DNA of 64,000 nt from Primulina eburnea (taxonomy: Eukaryota; Streptophyta; Magnoliopsida; Lamiales; Gesneriaceae): NCBI RefSeq assembly GCF_022965805.1, contig NC_133106.1, positions 35,391,913-35,455,912 on the forward strand, in the 5' to 3' direction. A program made the position numbers and the translations under genes. Below, in pieces: positions 32,350 through 45,552 of this stretch. A model generated the notes under the pieces. That model saw nothing but the letters and a program-made list of their open reading frames with translations. It searched no databases and was not told the DNA's origin. How positions within the stretch are numbered: the stretch's first letter is position 1; every line of letters begins with the position of its first letter.

Positions 32350-33790
32350 GTAGGATTCACCAGCTGTACTATCGGTACAGGAACAAATAAATTACTTCAA
32401 ACTTGACAAATAAAAAAAATGGGTTCGTAAGCACGACTGACAAGAACTGTATCCTATCGGCCCTTGTAATTAAAAACAATCGTAAGAATTAAATACTTCG
32501 ATCCCAGGAAACTGGAAAAAATTCAATATATAGGGACTGATACAGCCAATGATAGTAATATATAAAATAGATGTAATCCTCTGCATAATGTGAAATGGAT
32601 ACGATTATACAAATCAAGTTTCACATTTTTGTCTTAAAGTCCCCGACTAAGTCAAATATCCACTGAAATTTTTTTGCTTTTCTTGATAAGAATTCAGCAT
32701 ATCCTTGCTAAACTAGAATATAATCCTCCCAAATATGAAGCCATCAATTGCAGAATTGAATCCTGAACCTTACTAAATCTGTAGAAGTTCAATATGAAGA
32801 TAAACTCACGAAACCCGACGAGGTGAAAAATATTTCTAAGCATCATCAGATTAAATTAATTATTAGCGCGTCCATAATTCAATATATGATCAAAGCTCTG
32901 ACAAATGAAGTTCCTCAAATAATTTTCGGCCTAAACTGAGATCCAATTTCAATCAACACAAAAGTTTAAAATGTCACAAGAAAATAGCAACTTGAGTTTA
33001 CGAATGACAAAGGATCATGCTATAGACATATGCTTCTACCATCCAGACTTTCACCAAGACAAACGGGGGTTGAACCCAGCGGGGAGGGAAGCAATCAGCC
33101 ATCTCAAAAAACAAAGACAAATAACTTAAAATTTATTTATAGTCTTTTTCCTAAAAAATACATTAAGTTCATCGATCATACACAAGACCAAGAAAAAACA
33201 AAACCCAGGGATCAAACTACAACTATGCAAACAAAAATTACACAAAACAACCACGAGATACAGAAAATTAAAAGAATCCCAGCTGAGGGACGGTACCGCA
33301 ACAGAAAAAATCTTGATACGGGCAGAGAAGCAGTACCTCCGGCATACAGATAGAGCAGTTTATAGCGCTGCCGACTATAAATAAAACTGATGATAATTAA
33401 AATTATTATGAAGAAATATGTTTTAAATCCTGATAACGAAATGTGCGAGAATTTTCAAACAGCCGAGGAACTGTGTGAACTGAGTTTTGACATCTGAAGA
33501 TGAAAATTCCAAAATTCGAGTCGTTTTCGTCATGACAAATGAAAATATGGAATGGGAATTGATAAGCTAATTTGTCCACTTTTTCAGCAGCTGGGGGGAG
33601 GCTAGCCAGCGTGTTATTTTAATTGCATATTAGACCCTCTAAAATCTGAAATAGCAAAGAAATGATAGTTTTAGCAACTTTTTTTATTTGTAATGTTTGA
33701 AAAAAAATTCCACAAATATATTTAGACAAACCTAATCTTGCAAAATAATTTTCATTATGCAACAAAGCGGGTAGTGTATATCTATATATA
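32350..33790. other. upstream region of the kinase gene
   Basis: Presumed promoter and 5' untranslated region of the minus-strand kinase. The plus-strand frame at 33030-33353 is a Lys/Gln/Thr-rich open stretch without family resemblance, and it lies antisense to the likely leader or first intron. Confidence 0.4.
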
Positions 33791-33794
33791 TAAA

Positions 33795-33976
33795 GGCAAA
33801 AACTTGTATGAGACGGTCTCACGAGTCGTATTTGTGAGACATATATTTTATTTGGGTCACCCATGAAAAAGTATTAATTTTTATGCTAAGAGTATCATTT
33901 TTTATTGTGAATATAGGTAGGGTTGACCCGTCTCACGGATTATGACCCGTGAGACGGTCTCACATGAAACTCACTC
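33795..33976. mobile_element. MITE, GAGACGGTCTCAC family, copy 1
   Basis: About 180 bp with complex inverted ends: the left end carries GAGACGGTCTCACGAG and the right end CCGTGAGACGGTCTCACAT, each itself containing a GTGAGAC/GTCTCAC dyad. The core has the family's CACCCATGAAAAAGTATT and TTTTTTATTGTGAATAT blocks. It has no coding capacity. Confidence 0.85.
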
Positions 33977-33979
33977 GTA

Positions 33980-35950
33980 TGTAAAAGGAGTACCATTTGT
34001 TTACATAATTTAACGAATAATTTCAAATTAAGTAGGTTTTTTTGGTTATCACATGCGATCCAACTCCGGTTCTTTTTTATTAATAAATGTTTATATCATT
34101 GCACAACATGAGTGACAGAATTAAGTTGATGTTTTCACACAAAATAAATTATAGATAACGAATATCTTGAACAGATGATTCATTCATGCCGTCATCATTC
34201 GGACATGAAAACCTTTTTCTTTTGACTTGAACAAGAAAATGGAGTTAAAAAATGCCCAAATCTCACAATGTGTTGTATAATGTGAATGCGACAGTCATAT
34301 ATTCATATTATATCCTTAATTACAAACAAACACTTTTGAAGAAACGGCCTGTAAAATTGTATTTAGACAATCTTGTACATACCGCTAAAATTAATTTCAT
34401 TGTGATTTCAATCTTGAGATGATGATTCCGAAAATCTAATTTTCTAGTTATAGAATTCATGCATTTGGGTTTGGGTACACCAAATATGGAGAATCGAAAA
34501 CGAGAATATGTATAAAATATGACAAATTTTAACATCAATTATCGTAAAACTCGAACAAATACGTGTATAAAGAAAAATCCTTAAAAAGTTATAAATTTAT
34601 GTAAAGAAATATTGATGTGTTTGGTACGATTACTTTATATTAACTGAGATAAAATAATAACTCTTCACCTCATATGATTATTTATCCAACTCATAATACA
34701 TCCTATTTTTCCAATTTTACTTTTTTCCTATATCCAAAATCACCACCACTTCCCGCCATCGACCGCCGCAACCGCCGCCGCCGGCCTACCGACCAACTTC
34801 CGCCGGCCACCAGACCGCCGCCGTCGCCGAAGTGGATGGATAATTTTGTCAATTCATCAAAAGATTCTTAATTATCACATTCTTCACAATCATATCAAAC
34901 ATAATATTAATTTATCGTTATCTACTTCAATCATTCTTTTTATCATTTATTTCTTAATCATTTCGTAAATTTATCCTCAAACCAAATATAATCTAATAGA
35001 GATCCACGGAAAAAGGTGAAAACTTTATAGAAATAAGATTTTTTTTAAAAAAAAAGGTAAAAACATTGTACAAATAAGATGAATAAATTCTTAAAGCAGT
35101 TGCAAGTTTTGAGTCTTTTGACATGAATAAACTTGTTGAAGGCCAACGCCTACCTATTTTGATAAACATTCTGCGATTTACCTCAGAATTCAGCCGTCAG
35201 TTATTGATATCATTTTTGACATTAAACTTACAGATTTTTCTTTTTATCATGGTATTGGTCGATTAACAACTTTAGTCCATCAATATGCACATTTTTTGCA
35301 ATTGTTATTCTTTTTCACCTTAATGATGATATATAATTGAATTTGTGGGCAATTTCCAATGTTATGTATCTTTTCAGTGAAAAAAGATAAAAATAGAAAA
35401 AAAAAATTAAAATTATGGTTAAAATTGATAAAATAACATATAACATAAAAAATAAAAAATATGTAATTTATATGACAAAAAATATAATTTAAAATCATTT
35501 GAAAAAATGTCAAATCATAAAGTGATGTTGAAAAAAAAAATATTATATTTTATAGAATTTGAATTGAACTTGATTCTAACGAAAAAATTAGTAGAATATT
35601 AAAATCATTTGATGATATGCCAATAAAGTGGCGTTGAAAAAAAAAATTATGAAATTTGAATTCAACTTGACTCTAATGAAAAATTAATAGAATAAAACTC
35701 GACTCGACCCCTTTCATATCGATAAAATGGTTAGACTTTGGGTAATGTCGAAAATTTAATATTGCTATTTAAATTTCATTTTATATTTGAATATTATAAA
35801 TATTTGTTGTTAGTCAAACTTCATATAATGCAAAATGATATATAGAATATAATACACTGGTTAATTCCAGATGGAATCCAGCTCCGAATGAGGGAGACAG
35901 CTCTCTGAGAATTCTCGATTTCTGAAACAGGAACTACCCTCAACCCAAGA
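33980..35950. other. intergenic, nothing recognised
   Basis: AT-rich sequence. A short GC-rich Pro/Arg-encoding island (34745-34830, built from CGCCG repeats) stands out but has no supported gene around it. This is the 3' flank of the NAC gene. Confidence 0.4.
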
Positions 35951-35957
35951 ATCATTA

Positions 35958-37396
35958 TCATAGATTCCCATTTTGGTAAAACACAGCTTGAATCACGTTT
36001 TCGTCACGAGAAGGGTCCGAATTATGGTTACAAATTCCTCCGAGAACAGGGGTCAATCCCGCAGAGTTTGGCGTGACATTGGTGGGTGATATTTGCTGAT
36101 CCAGTTGGGTTTGGAGTGGGGATTTGCACGGGTTTGTGTTGAAAAAGGAGAAGCAGGGGTCCTGGTAATAATTTGCTTGGAATGGGTCCAACGTGTTGTA
36201 CGGTTCCATCGATGGCGGAAGAGAGAGTGGTGTGGAAGAAGAATTGGTACCGAATCCGGATTCTCTGTGTTGTTCGGGCGGATGCGGCGTGTTCTTCTGG
36301 AACACTCTGCATAGAACCCAATCATCTCGCGTGAATTCCTGAAATTTTCCGTGCAAACAAACACGGTTTAGTAATACAATCCAACAATCACTTGAAACAA
36401 ACAAACAAAAAAGTGATTTTTGACTTAAAAACATTGTGTATTTCTTAAACTATTATTTTTAAAAAAAAATTTAATTGAAATTCAGAAACTAGTAGGGTGT
36501 TGATTTTGATTCTACCGAAATGATTTCTCAAATTTGTAAATAGTTAGATAGGGTGGATACCTGAACATAAGAAACTGCCTGCAGGCCGGGCCCAAATTTC
36601 CATTCTAGTCGAAACTCATGCATGACCCAGTCAGTTTTGCTCCCCTTGGGAGCCCGGCCCTGATAAAATACAAGACTTTTTCTCATCCCAACAAGAATTC
36701 CCTTATGGGTGACGGGCCGGTCTTTGCCTGTGGCCTTCCAGTATCCAGACAACGTGGCCCTATTTGTTCTAAGCCCGGTAGCATACTTCTTGTCCCGTTG
36801 GCTGTAAAAATACCACGCCTTCCCTCCCACACACGCAATCTCTAAGTAAGAAATAAAAATAAAGCCAGTGGTCACATACGGATACTCTACCAAGTACAGT
36901 ATTCTTCAAATGTTTCATAGTTTTTAATTTTCGAACATTAAAATTGTTCAAATATTCAAATATCCAATTTGATTTTTCAATTATTTGGTGTTGATATATA
37001 AATATATATATGCAACTTCTAGCTAGAGAGGAGGAGAATCTTTTATTTTGGAATCTGAATTAGTAGTTCCTCGAACTCTCGCACATTCACAGCATAGGAG
37101 CTGCTGGTTGCATGCTTGGATTAATATTCGTCACCTTGAACGCTAACGAAGTCATGTGCATACATGTCGCGAAAACGAAATATGAGTTGCGTGGATATAT
37201 AGTTCATGAGTTGTGATGTACCGGGAATATCCCAAGGCTCACATCTGTTAAGGTCAACTTGAATCAAGAAAGGAGTGTGGCGAGGTGTGCATCCGGCGGC
37301 CTGTTTCATGAGGTAATCGCATATCAATTCATCGTCTCTTGGTTGGAATCTGAATCCAGGAGGCAATTTGGCCTCCAGCGCCCTCAAACTGCTCAT
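35958..37396 (-). CDS. NAC transcription factor, NAC1 / NAC021-022-like
   Basis: DNA-binding transcription factor. Three exons join in phase to 278 aa: 37222-37396, 36561-36841, 35958-36338. The NAC domain runs from [19 protein letters not shown] (about residue 11) through [65 protein letters not shown] and EFRLEW, and ends in [12 protein letters not shown] (about 165), so all five subdomains A-E are present. The intron after WDIP and the intron before subdomain E are at the usual NAC positions. [16 protein letters not shown] and the CDYLM spacing resemble the NAC1 group, linked in Arabidopsis to auxin-dependent lateral root formation. The C-terminal 110 residues are Pro/Ser/Asn-rich, a likely activation region. 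It is shorter than Arabidopsis NAC1 (324 aa). Confidence 0.93.
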
Positions 37397-39470
37397 TTTC
37401 CTGCGGAAGACAGATTAATATATCACTTGGAGCTAGGAATGAAGGCAATGTACCGATGCCTGACCTGACACCCCATGGACGGATTAGGTTTATATATATA
37501 TATGCATAAATATATAGAGAGAGAGCCACACAAATAAAGGTGACCTTGGGAAAGATCAGTTAATTTCATTTGTAACATCTTTTTATAAAGGCTACTTTAT
37601 ATTATCCTTGATTTCGTCGAGACCCATTACTTCAGTCAAACAACCTTTTAAAAACAATATATATTTTTGATCATAATATAAAATAGTCTTAAACTCTTTA
37701 TCTAAGATCCGTCTCAATACTGTGAGTTACAATAAATGAAACCCAGATTTTTTTTATGGGTAAAGAAATTATAATCAGGTGCACATGAATTTCTATTCGT
37801 GGGGATCGGAGTCGAGAAAAGGACTTTGTCTTTTAGTTATCATTTAACTCATTGCTTTTATACGAGCTAATTAAATATTTCCGAGGATAATGGGATTTAT
37901 TCGACCATGATCATTAGTCAAAATATTCGTTCAATGATTGTAATTGGTCACATGTTAATCTATTCCATTAGATGAAAAATGACGTGACTTTAATTGTAGT
38001 CACTGGATAAATCCTTGAAGTATATCCCAAGAGTGGGATCGAACTAAACATATGATTAATCACTTTGTAAATGATTTAGTTCATACTACATCTTGTTCAC
38101 ATAGATAATACAAATTCTGTAAATATTAATTTATTATTATGAGATTGAAATCTTCAGCTTCAAATTCGTCCATCCTGTGAAGACCATGAAATTTCCAGCT
38201 AACGGCTAGAGTTGTGAGCGGCTCATTAATTATGTACCGTCAAGAGATGATAGCGGCTCGACTTATATCAGCGAGAAATCTTTCACCGGCGAGACATCTA
38301 GCAGTCAACATCCGGCAGCTCGATGCGGGACAGCTCGATTTAGTCTGTTGACCAGCTCGATTTCAGATGGTATCGTTTGGATCTAAGGCTAATTATGGAG
38401 TGGATTTATAGCCTTGTAACAGTGGATTCAATGTTTTTTTTTTACCATAAAGATTGTCACATACTTAGCTCATGTGGGTAATAATAACCGTTAACACCAT
38501 GTAATATGTAATGAGTTTCAGTTCTATATATAAGTTAAGCTCTTGCATATTATTAAAGATTATATAAGTTGTGTTATTTAGTGTTCTATTAACTGAGTAT
38601 TTCACAAAATATTCACCCTTTATATCCCTACCCAGATTTGAGCAAAGAACGAGTTGGAGGCAAGGAACAAGGACACTTTGTGATGCAATTAACACCCCAT
38701 TTGATAGAGAAGAACATGTTGTTTCAATTATTTTGATCACTACGAGCTTTGTTATTTTTGTGATTGTGTGATTGTGAAACAATATCGAATGTCTCCCGAC
38801 CCTGGTCATGTGGCGTGACACATCCAAATGCAACTTTAAGAAAACATAATAAACTCATTTAAGGAATGTTTGAAAATCATTTCATAATTATATTGCAGCA
38901 AAACATATCACAATTTGAATATTTTTCACAAAAAGTTATAAAATTAACCAATAAAAAAATAAACTTGACATTCGTGCATTTGAAACTTGGGTTGCGCTGA
39001 GATTATGATTAGGTTAGGATTTTCATTGCATGGAACAGAATAAAGGCAAGAAATTAAATCAGTGGAAATTGGGATAAGAATTAAGCCACTTTCATGCACT
39101 ACTGAAAACGAAACAAATTTGGCATTTATGCTAAAGCTCAAACATTCAAAAGTTTTTATGCTTCCAAGTAGTATTTTGTTCAGCAAGAAACATTTCGAGT
39201 AATTAATTATATTTTATGTATCCGGTGTATAATGCTGATGGAAAACAAATTCGGTTAGATATTTAATTTTTTTTCAAAGTTAAATTAAGCTAATAAGAAT
39301 ATAGACCCAAAATTAATATTGAGAAATATATATATGTGTGTGTGGGTTGATTTTTTTTTTAAGTTGGGTGATGATATTTGATATAGTCGAGTCTCAAATC
39401 TGATATCTCGTCTCAAACTAGTGTTTTAGTGATATAAGTCATCGACATGTGTTGGTTAATTTTACATACA
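37397..39470. other. upstream region of the NAC gene and intergenic sequence
   Basis: A (TA)n-(GA)n run at 37482-37515 lies about 90-120 bp upstream of the NAC start and could include its TATA region. From about 37760 to 38800 the sequence has a mixed composition with blocks such as AGAGTGGGATCGAAC that remind me of LTR retrotransposon debris, but I found no terminal repeats. No gene is supported. Confidence 0.35.
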
Positions 39471-39476
39471 TTGTGC

Positions 39477-39930
39477 CGGTGTAAACAAACAAAGTCGAAT
39501 AGAACATTATGAGGATCAAGCTCGCTTCGTTTACTATTTATATATATTCTAGCTTGATTCAAATATTTATCATAAGGTTCAAGCTCCATTCTTTTTGAAA
39601 TTACTATACTCACAAATGTACGAACTCGGTTCATTAAAATCTCTTTTATCACTCGAGCTCGTTAAGCATACTATAGAGCTCGAGTTCGAGGCTCGTTAAA
39701 GATAGAATCGAGCAAATCCATAAATATGTAGACGATCCTGCCGAAGTCGAGTTTAAGCTCGCGAGTCACATAAATGAGCCGAGATCCGGCTCTAGCTTGC
39801 AAACATGCTCGCAAGACTACTAGCCAAATATCCTTCAGTTCGAAACCGAACGATTTCAAATTAGTTTTTTACCGAGTCGAAATCCGAAGAACTCACGAAT
39901 ATCTTGGTTTTTTTTTTATATCCCTAACTA
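39477..39930. mobile_element. TCGA-rich MITE-like block
   Basis: The block begins GGTGTAAACAAAC and contains many short CGAGCTCG/TTCGAG motifs in both orientations, like the element at 1849-2249. A clear matching right terminus was not found, so the right limit is a guess and the element may be truncated. Confidence 0.35.
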
Positions 39931-39934
39931 GCGC

Positions 39935-41205
39935 AAGAAATTACAAAGAATTATACTTCAGACTTATTTATGTGTTCACGATTTTCGGATAATTTATTTT
40001 ACATATATGGATGGTATCCGAGTTGGATTAAAGGTGAGATGCCCATAAGCTGGTGAAAGTGGTGAGATGCCCATGTACTGAGAATTGTGGAACCAGCGGC
40101 CTTTACATTGATGTCAACTTTTCATGTTTATCTTGTTTTAAACTGTCTTTTTCCCTATAAAGAAATAATAGATTGAAATGTGTAAAAATCTTAATCAACC
40201 CCACATGGAAAATTCCCCTAAAATAATTGAAACAATTAATCCAAAACGACAAATTTCATCCGAAAAACAACCAAGTACTACACCTCCAATAATGTAGCCA
40301 TTTTTCTATATAAAGACAATCCTGTAAGATAAACCGGGTGAACAATAATTCTCTATTCCATTTATCGGATAATTTGGTTATGACTCGATTGGGTCATTTT
40401 GATTTTTGAATAAAAATTAACGTTTTCGTGATATTTCATGGATTCGAACTCACATATCTCAGTATATTATAGCAGACGGTGTTTTTTTTCTCACTTGAAA
40501 TAATGTATGTTTTATTTTGTATTTTTACAAGAAATAACCAGTTTGTGGTACATATTACTTAATTTTTTATATATTAAATTACTTCTATTACCATGCATTA
40601 AAGTCTAAAAATTGAATGGAATCAATATACTTTGGAGAATTGAAATGTCTATGAGCCAAAAATAGAAAGTCCCTATCATACTCAAAACTTAATAAGAAAG
40701 CAAGTAGGAGTAGCCATATCTGTGCCTTGTAAAAAATATCGGGTAATGCTAGTCCCAATCTCTTTAATTTTTTCGAAATATAATTTCACATTTAAATTTT
40801 TTTAAAATAAAGATAAAAGTTTCATTTCAAAAGAGACACGCACTTTCTGAAAATTTTAAATTTGAAAAATATGTTTCCTATAAAAAAAAATATTAGATAT
40901 TTGTCATTTCAAAATAGAATGTGCCATTGCAATAATGCTCGAATAAGCAGGCAGCCATATTCTCTCCTTGAAAAGCTCACTCAAAGCCAATCAACACTAC
41001 ACCACACAAAAACAAAGGGAAAGAAAAAGAAAGCTTTCAATGAAAACGATCAAAATCACTTGCATGCATCTAAGAGAAATTATTCAATCGAAATTCTCTT
41101 TGTATCTTTTTTTCTAAAGCAAGCATGAGAATTTCATAATTTGGGTACGTAATTAGAATCTATGAGATTTGGTAAAATTATATCTGCATTCGCACATAAT
41201 TCACC
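39935..41205. other. intergenic, nothing recognised
   Basis: AT-rich; open frames are short and unstructured. Confidence 0.4.
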
Positions 41206-41210
41206 ATTTC

Positions 41211-41552
41211 ACTTAAAAATAAAAGTTTAAAGCCGATACAAGTTAAAATTTAAGCGTTTGAAGAAAAATTGATTATAAACTTAATTTTTAATAAAATGAG
41301 ATTATAAAGAAGTGACTGAGAAGCAAAAGTAAAGAATGCTTAAAAATATAAATCCTAAGCTGATACAAATTAAAGTTTAAGTGTTTGAAGAAAAATTGAT
41401 CACAAACTTAATATTTAGTAAAATGAGATTATAAAAATGTGAATGAAAAAAAGTAAATAATGTTTAAAAATAAAAGATCAAAACTGATATAAGTTAGAGT
41501 TTAAATGTTTGAAGAAAAATTGATTACAAACATTAATTTTCAGTAAAATACA
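41211..41552. repeat. three-copy tandem repeat, period about 125 bp
   Basis: Copies begin near 41211, 41338 and 41461. Each contains GTTTGAAGAAAAATTGAT followed by ACAAACTTAAT-like sequence and an AGTAAAAT block. The copies have diverged by substitutions and small indels and the third is shorter. No coding potential. Confidence 0.8.
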
Positions 41553-41559
41553 ACAACAT

Positions 41560-44270
41560 CCTTAACTTATATAACATCTATCTGTTTCAATTATCTATAT
41601 TTGGGTAAATACACTATCAACAATATATTTATATAATTATTATTACATTTTGAATATATCAAAAAATATTTATCTTGTTATAATAAGAATGCTTGAAAAT
41701 CTACATAATAAATAAACTAAGAAAAAACAAATGAAATTTTTTTACAATTGCACAAAACATGTACAATAATCCAATTTTTTTTAACAAATAAATGCTTGTA
41801 AATAAAATATGATTTGAATTTTATGAATTTCATTCTAAACTCTTAAAAACTCATGTATAAATAAAAATTTACATTAAATTTTTTACAAAAATATTTATTA
41901 AAATTGAGGGTAATTGTGAAATATCACGAGTTTTTTTTAAAATACAAATGTCGAATCATTAACAAAAATAGAATAAACAAAAAAAATATTTCAGTCTTAC
42001 TTATAACTAAAAATTATAGACGTTGAAGCATAAACAAATATCAACTCCAAATCTCTCACCCGACTAAAATCCAAAAAATGCTTCATGTGGTATATAATTT
42101 GTTTTTTTTTTTAATTTTTTTTAAAAAATATTTGTTCCACATATTTTAAAATCAATTTAATATAAATATGTTATTAATTTTGAGTTTGAATATAATATCA
42201 TTTTTGGCCGACGAGATTAATCCATTAATAATAATGAGTAAAAGCCATTCTGAGGAGAACAATTTCTTCAACTCCCCATATTCCAACTAATCTTTGAACA
42301 AACTAACCCGGAAGCTTATTGGACCCTGATTGATTTTGGCCCGCAAAGTTGATTCACTCTTAGAGAAAGTTGACGGGCTTATCTGATTGTACCAGGCCAC
42401 GAATTTAATGGGCTTACTGTGTTGGGTCCAAATTTTATTTTTAGCTTTGATAATTTTTTTTTAAAGAGAACATGTGATTGAAAGTAAAACCAAACAAATC
42501 TGTCACTAAATCCAAGTTCGAGACGACGTTTCAAATTCGATAACCAATTATAAATTTGTAATGTAATAAATCACTCCTCAAAAAAAAAAAAAAAATCTTC
42601 AATCAACCAGCTATTAAAATTTTCCCATTGAACAATACTCGGGGAATCATTTTCTTGATTTCGAGGAACTCTCGAGATAAACAGGTATTTAAGGTAGGGA
42701 GTAGTATCGATTATCTCTTTTGCCTATCGGGGCAATGGTATGCCATTCAAAATGGTTGGCCCATTAAGGAATTAGATTTAGCCCACTTAGTGATTTTATG
42801 AATAAGCCCAGCCCGTAATAACTCGTTTGGTTATAAATGGCGTAAACCCAGTTAGGGTTTTTAACGAACTACTTGATCTTATCCGAGCAGGAGGCGGAGG
42901 GAGGTGGCCAACTGTAAATATCGGTTGCGGCGATTTTGAAGATTAAGATGCCGCTCGCCGCCGTCGGGTAATTGACGGAGGTTTGAGGAGGCTCCAATTT
43001 TCGGAATTCGTTCAATTGGTCTTTTTCTCGTTGTCATTTCCATCTGCTTCTACTGCGATGAAGACTGCCTGCAACCGGAGCCGACCACCTTTTGTGGCGG
43101 CGATGATGTATGCGCGGGCTTTTAATGTAAACAAATTATTGCTCTGTGTTTTTTTCTTTTTATTTTTCCTTCTCGTGGTTGTTTTACTGATATTATGATA
43201 TCCGTAGTATTATATATACGAATGGTTTGTCTTTGCTTATTTTAGTTATGCTGTCTTGTATGTGTTATGCTAACTTCTGGATTGATTTACATGTACTCAT
43301 TTGCAAAAGATACTGAAATGACGATATTATTCGTGTATATGAACAATATGAAGTTGTGCTTCAATCCAATTTGATTTGGAGCGATAGATTTTGATCTCCA
43401 AAGATTTTAGAATGACACAGTAGGTATTATTCAAAATCCTTTCGTCACAATAGCTATTGAAATTGCGTAACTTAAATACTTAGTTAATTATGTATGCTAC
43501 TTAACATATAAGTTTTATGTGGATAACCCTTGAGCATTGAAGCAGATTTGGTGATGGTTATTCCGGGGCCGAAGATACATACCAGCTTCATGAAGGGAGC
43601 TGAGAAGACATGAGCGGCCATGGATTCGACCCAGCTGATATCCGGATTAACTTGGACCTGATATGGCGACACAAGTTGGGGTTGTAGATTGGAAAAGAGG
43701 GACTGGTTGATGTATATGTCGTTTGATTTCTTGTAATCTTGGGCATTACTCGAGTTTTGTATATTTTGGGTGTCTTCGGGGGCCTTACATGTACATAAAT
43801 ACAATTTGTGGGCAATTTACTTTTGCCATCTCCACTAAACTGATCCGAGTGTCCTCCCACCACCATCCCACTTGGTGTTGTCGGCTTTGGGCCCGTCGCT
43901 TGTACCGCCTTACCTTTGATATGATATTATTCAAAATTAATTCATTGTACGTTTATTGAATATGAATTTATATTCCTAGCAACCTTGGAATGCATTGTTT
44001 TTCATCTCAATGAGTCACGACAATGTTATCTTACCCACGGCAATTTTGTACACAAAAGAGCTCCTATTTTTGAGAAGTAATAGACAATAAACACAGGCCC
44101 AATTGGAATTTATAACATATTGGTAATATGATTTCTTTTACTTTTAGTTCAAACCTCAGTGAAACTCTGTATGAGGCATTGGATTAATATATAATATAGA
44201 TTTAGATAATAATTTAATCTGAACTACATTACATCGATGAATTGTGCATAAAAAATTAAAAAAATGAGAA
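41560..44270. other. intergenic / upstream of the NAL1-like gene
   Basis: AT-rich up to about 42840, then a GC-richer stretch (42880-43110) that looks like a transcribed 5' leader. At 43484-43866 two minus-strand frames are open; one could end in a splice donor (AAGCTG then GTATGT), but I recognise no protein family and do not call a gene. Confidence 0.35.
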
Positions 44271-44340
44271 CTTGATTGTTTGAACAAGAGCATCGTAGAG
44301 AATTGGAGGAAAAGAACAGGACGCAACTCCTCCTCCTCGA

Positions 44341-44373
44341 CCCCCCCCCCCCCCCACCCCCCCCCCCCCCCCC
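44341..44373. repeat. homopolymeric C tract
   Basis: Fifteen C, one A, then seventeen C, flanked by CT-rich and (CA)n sequence. The opposite strand is an almost pure G run able to form a G-quadruplex. Length is likely to vary between individuals and to be unreliable in assembly. Confidence 0.95.
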
Positions 44374-45552
44374 GCACCCACACACACGCACTAAAAGCTC
44401 CAGATCAGGAAAACCAAAAATTGGCCCGTTATTGAATTCTACGTACAGGGATGCTCATATCTGATGGGGTTTAGGCCCCAGAAGCTGGATTTCCACATGT
44501 GCTTCTGTGGTTAGTGAGTTGACAACATCCAATTTTCATTCTTTTTCCGCTCAGTGAGTAATCGTCTTTCTTCTGCAGCTATTTCTGTTTACCGTCTGAT
44601 TTAGCTTAACTATGATGATGGGTTTGTCAAAAATATTTGTTTTTGATCAGTGGGCTGTGTTTTAGTCTTTCATATCCAATTGGATCAGTGGGCAGCAACA
44701 GCAGTAGCTATAGTCAAGAGAGAAGCTTCTTTGCTTACTGTTTGTTTCTTGTTGAAATCTTAATCTGTGTTTCCGGCGTCTTTGCTATTGTTGTGCCGTC
44801 TCACAGTTATCTTTTTTTTGGTTGAAGCGAAAAAAACTAGAGAACGAAGTACTCTGAAACTATATGTTTCAGTGGACTATTGCTACTGATTGTTACGTTG
44901 AATTTAGTGGTCACTGAAAAGGTTTGAAAATGAGACTTTTGGCTGCCTTCAGATGTGATATACGAAAAAGCTTTGTTATTTGCTAAAGGGGAATGACTTG
45001 ATTGCCTCCAGCTTCAATTCTCAATGTATTCCATAGTTTGATGTTTACTTGTTTTAAGTTTTCAAGATTTTGATCTGCCTCTTTTATCTTGTTACAAACT
45101 TTGCGTTTTTTTTTATTTCTTTTCAATATTTGATGTTGATACTTTGTTAGATGCAGTCTAACGCCGCTGGATATCAAATGTTGTAGCATCAATAACGATC
45201 TAGGTTATTAGTAGAACAAATTTAATTTAAGTTTCAATGAGGTCTTCAAAAAAATTTCATTCAAAGGAAGCTCAGGTTTTCCTGTTTGCAAATATTCTAG
45301 CGTTTAGCTGCTTCTGCAGTTACCAAACAAGGTATAATGTTCTTACATTTCAAATGCAAATATCTTTGCACATTGTTAGAAAGTATATCTTCTTGTATTT
45401 TGCTCGTCTATATTCAGCCCATAATGACCAAGAAAATTGACTCCATAAAGTTTTGTAGGGGGAGTTTACTGTGACACATAAGTGTTTTGGAACAGCCTTT
45501 TAATGTTCACTCCTTGCAGGAAGTTGATGCTTTCACTGCAGTAAATCAAGCG

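Noticed and set aside
34674..34871. 65-codon Pro/Arg-rich plus-strand frame
   Set aside because: A short CGCCG-repeat island codes the Pro/Arg run; there is no conserved domain and no gene context.
43484..43866. Two minus-strand frames of 92-106 codons upstream of the NAL1-like gene
   Set aside because: They have a coding-like stretch and a possible donor site, but no recognisable family, no matching acceptor or partner exon, and they compete with each other in different frames.
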